A stretch of 64,000 nt of DNA from Brassica napus (lineage: Eukaryota; Streptophyta; Magnoliopsida; Brassicales; Brassicaceae). The DNA lies in the NCBI RefSeq assembly GCF_020379485.1, contig NC_063452.1, positions 59,541,338-59,605,337 of the forward strand, read 5' to 3'. Under the pieces are notes generated by a model. The model saw only the letters and a list, made by a program, of their open reading frames with translations. It was not told the DNA's origin and made no database searches. Both the position numbers and the translations under genes were made by a program. Shown piece after piece: positions 63,532-64,000 of the stretch (the first letter of the stretch is position 1; each line of letters opens with the position of its first letter).

Positions 63532-64000
63532 TCTATACTATTATTTATGAAGTGATTTGGCTTATTTGTCATGTTCTCCATGATTTTAGGTAATTTTGCT
63601 TACTTGTCATGTTTTTATTAGTAGGTTTTAGCTAAATCATTGATTTATTATTTGTTATTAGCTGAATCATTAATATATTAATTTAAAATTATCCTTAATG
63701 AATCTTGTATATAATTAAAAATGAATGTTAATAATATTAAATTTCTATGTTATATTAAAAACGAATTTTAAACAATATCTTTACTGAATTTTATACATAA
63801 TTAAAAATGAATTTTATTTTAATAGTATAAAGTTTTGTATGTTATATGTTACATTAAATATTGATTATAAAAAATAAGATTATTCTTATATATATTGTGT
63901 TGCTATATGAAGATAATATTTTATTATAAAAGTTAAAAAAGTTAAGATAAAAAAAACAATTGATAATTAAATATTAGTCAAGCAAAAAAATTATATAAAG
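63532..64000 (+). mobile_element. Helitron 5' end, cut off by the window edge
   Basis: After an A, the sequence TCTATACTATTATTTATGAA with the following ~70 bp closely matches the minus-strand 5' end of the Helitron at 17456, including ttctccatgattttaggtaa versus its counterpart. The element runs off the window, so its 3' end is unseen. No coding sequence. Confidence 0.55.

Overview
This is a plant nuclear genome window, almost certainly from a Brassicaceae species close to Brassica or Raphanus. Genes carry many short GT-AG introns, intergenic DNA is very AT-rich, and the single-copy genes follow the order I remember for Arabidopsis thaliana chromosome 5 from At5g12250 down to At5g12130. Locus names are given from memory as likely orthologues. 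No database was searched.

Layout. 1-4.1 kb: a 5'-truncated LINE with target-site duplications, then a Stowaway-type MITE. 4.1-6.1 kb: beta-tubulin (TUB6-like, +). 6.6-10.9 kb: non-coding DNA ending in a Helitron-type hairpin and CTAG-T terminus. 11.0-12.5 kb: a small conserved unknown protein (At5g12240-like, +). 13.6-13.9 kb: CLE22-like peptide precursor (-). 15.3-17.5 kb: a complete-looking Helitron (-) holding a MITE with a telomere-like core. 18.4-19.4 kb: Mediator subunit MED19A-like (+). 20.3-20.8 kb: decayed remnant of a LAS1-like gene (-). 21.3-23.6 kb: Rab geranylgeranyltransferase beta (-), sharing a 356-bp divergent promoter with dihydropyrimidinase PYD2 (+, 24.0-27.0 kb). 27.5-27.9 kb: SF3b p14 splicing factor (+). 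28.6-30.7 kb: calcium-dependent protein kinase, CPK17-like (-). 31.9-38.0 kb: a nine-exon TIR-NBS-LRR immune receptor (+) with unusual ends. 38.5-41.0 kb: repeats. 42.1-47.1 kb: PH-RhoGAP (PHGAP1-like, +). 47.7-48.1 kb: cystatin CYS1 (+). 48.7-51.2 kb: plastid TerC protein PDE149-like (-). 51.5-64 kb: repeat-dominated, with Helitrons, a second MITE copy, and a nearly intact 6.07-kb LINE that has a perfect 15-bp target-site duplication.

How the genes relate. They form a conserved syntenic block rather than a pathway: cytoskeleton, peptide signalling, transcription and splicing, Rab prenylation, pyrimidine catabolism, calcium signalling, Rho GTPase control, protease inhibition and thylakoid biogenesis. 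The exceptions to the Arabidopsis order are the decayed LAS1-like gene and the TNL, which sits where a CLT3 transporter gene would be expected. Each reconstructed multi-exon gene keeps its reading frame across all exons, so they look functional.

Most interesting points. (1) The TNL has an N-terminal extension of about 155 residues containing a tandem duplication and transit-peptide-like composition, plus a second, partial copy of its C-terminal jelly-roll module on separate exons. (2) Two copies of a telobox-rich MITE can be delimited within the window, one with perfect 9-bp duplications and one with a related empty site. (3) Two 'tail-only' retroposition scars are flanked by duplications.
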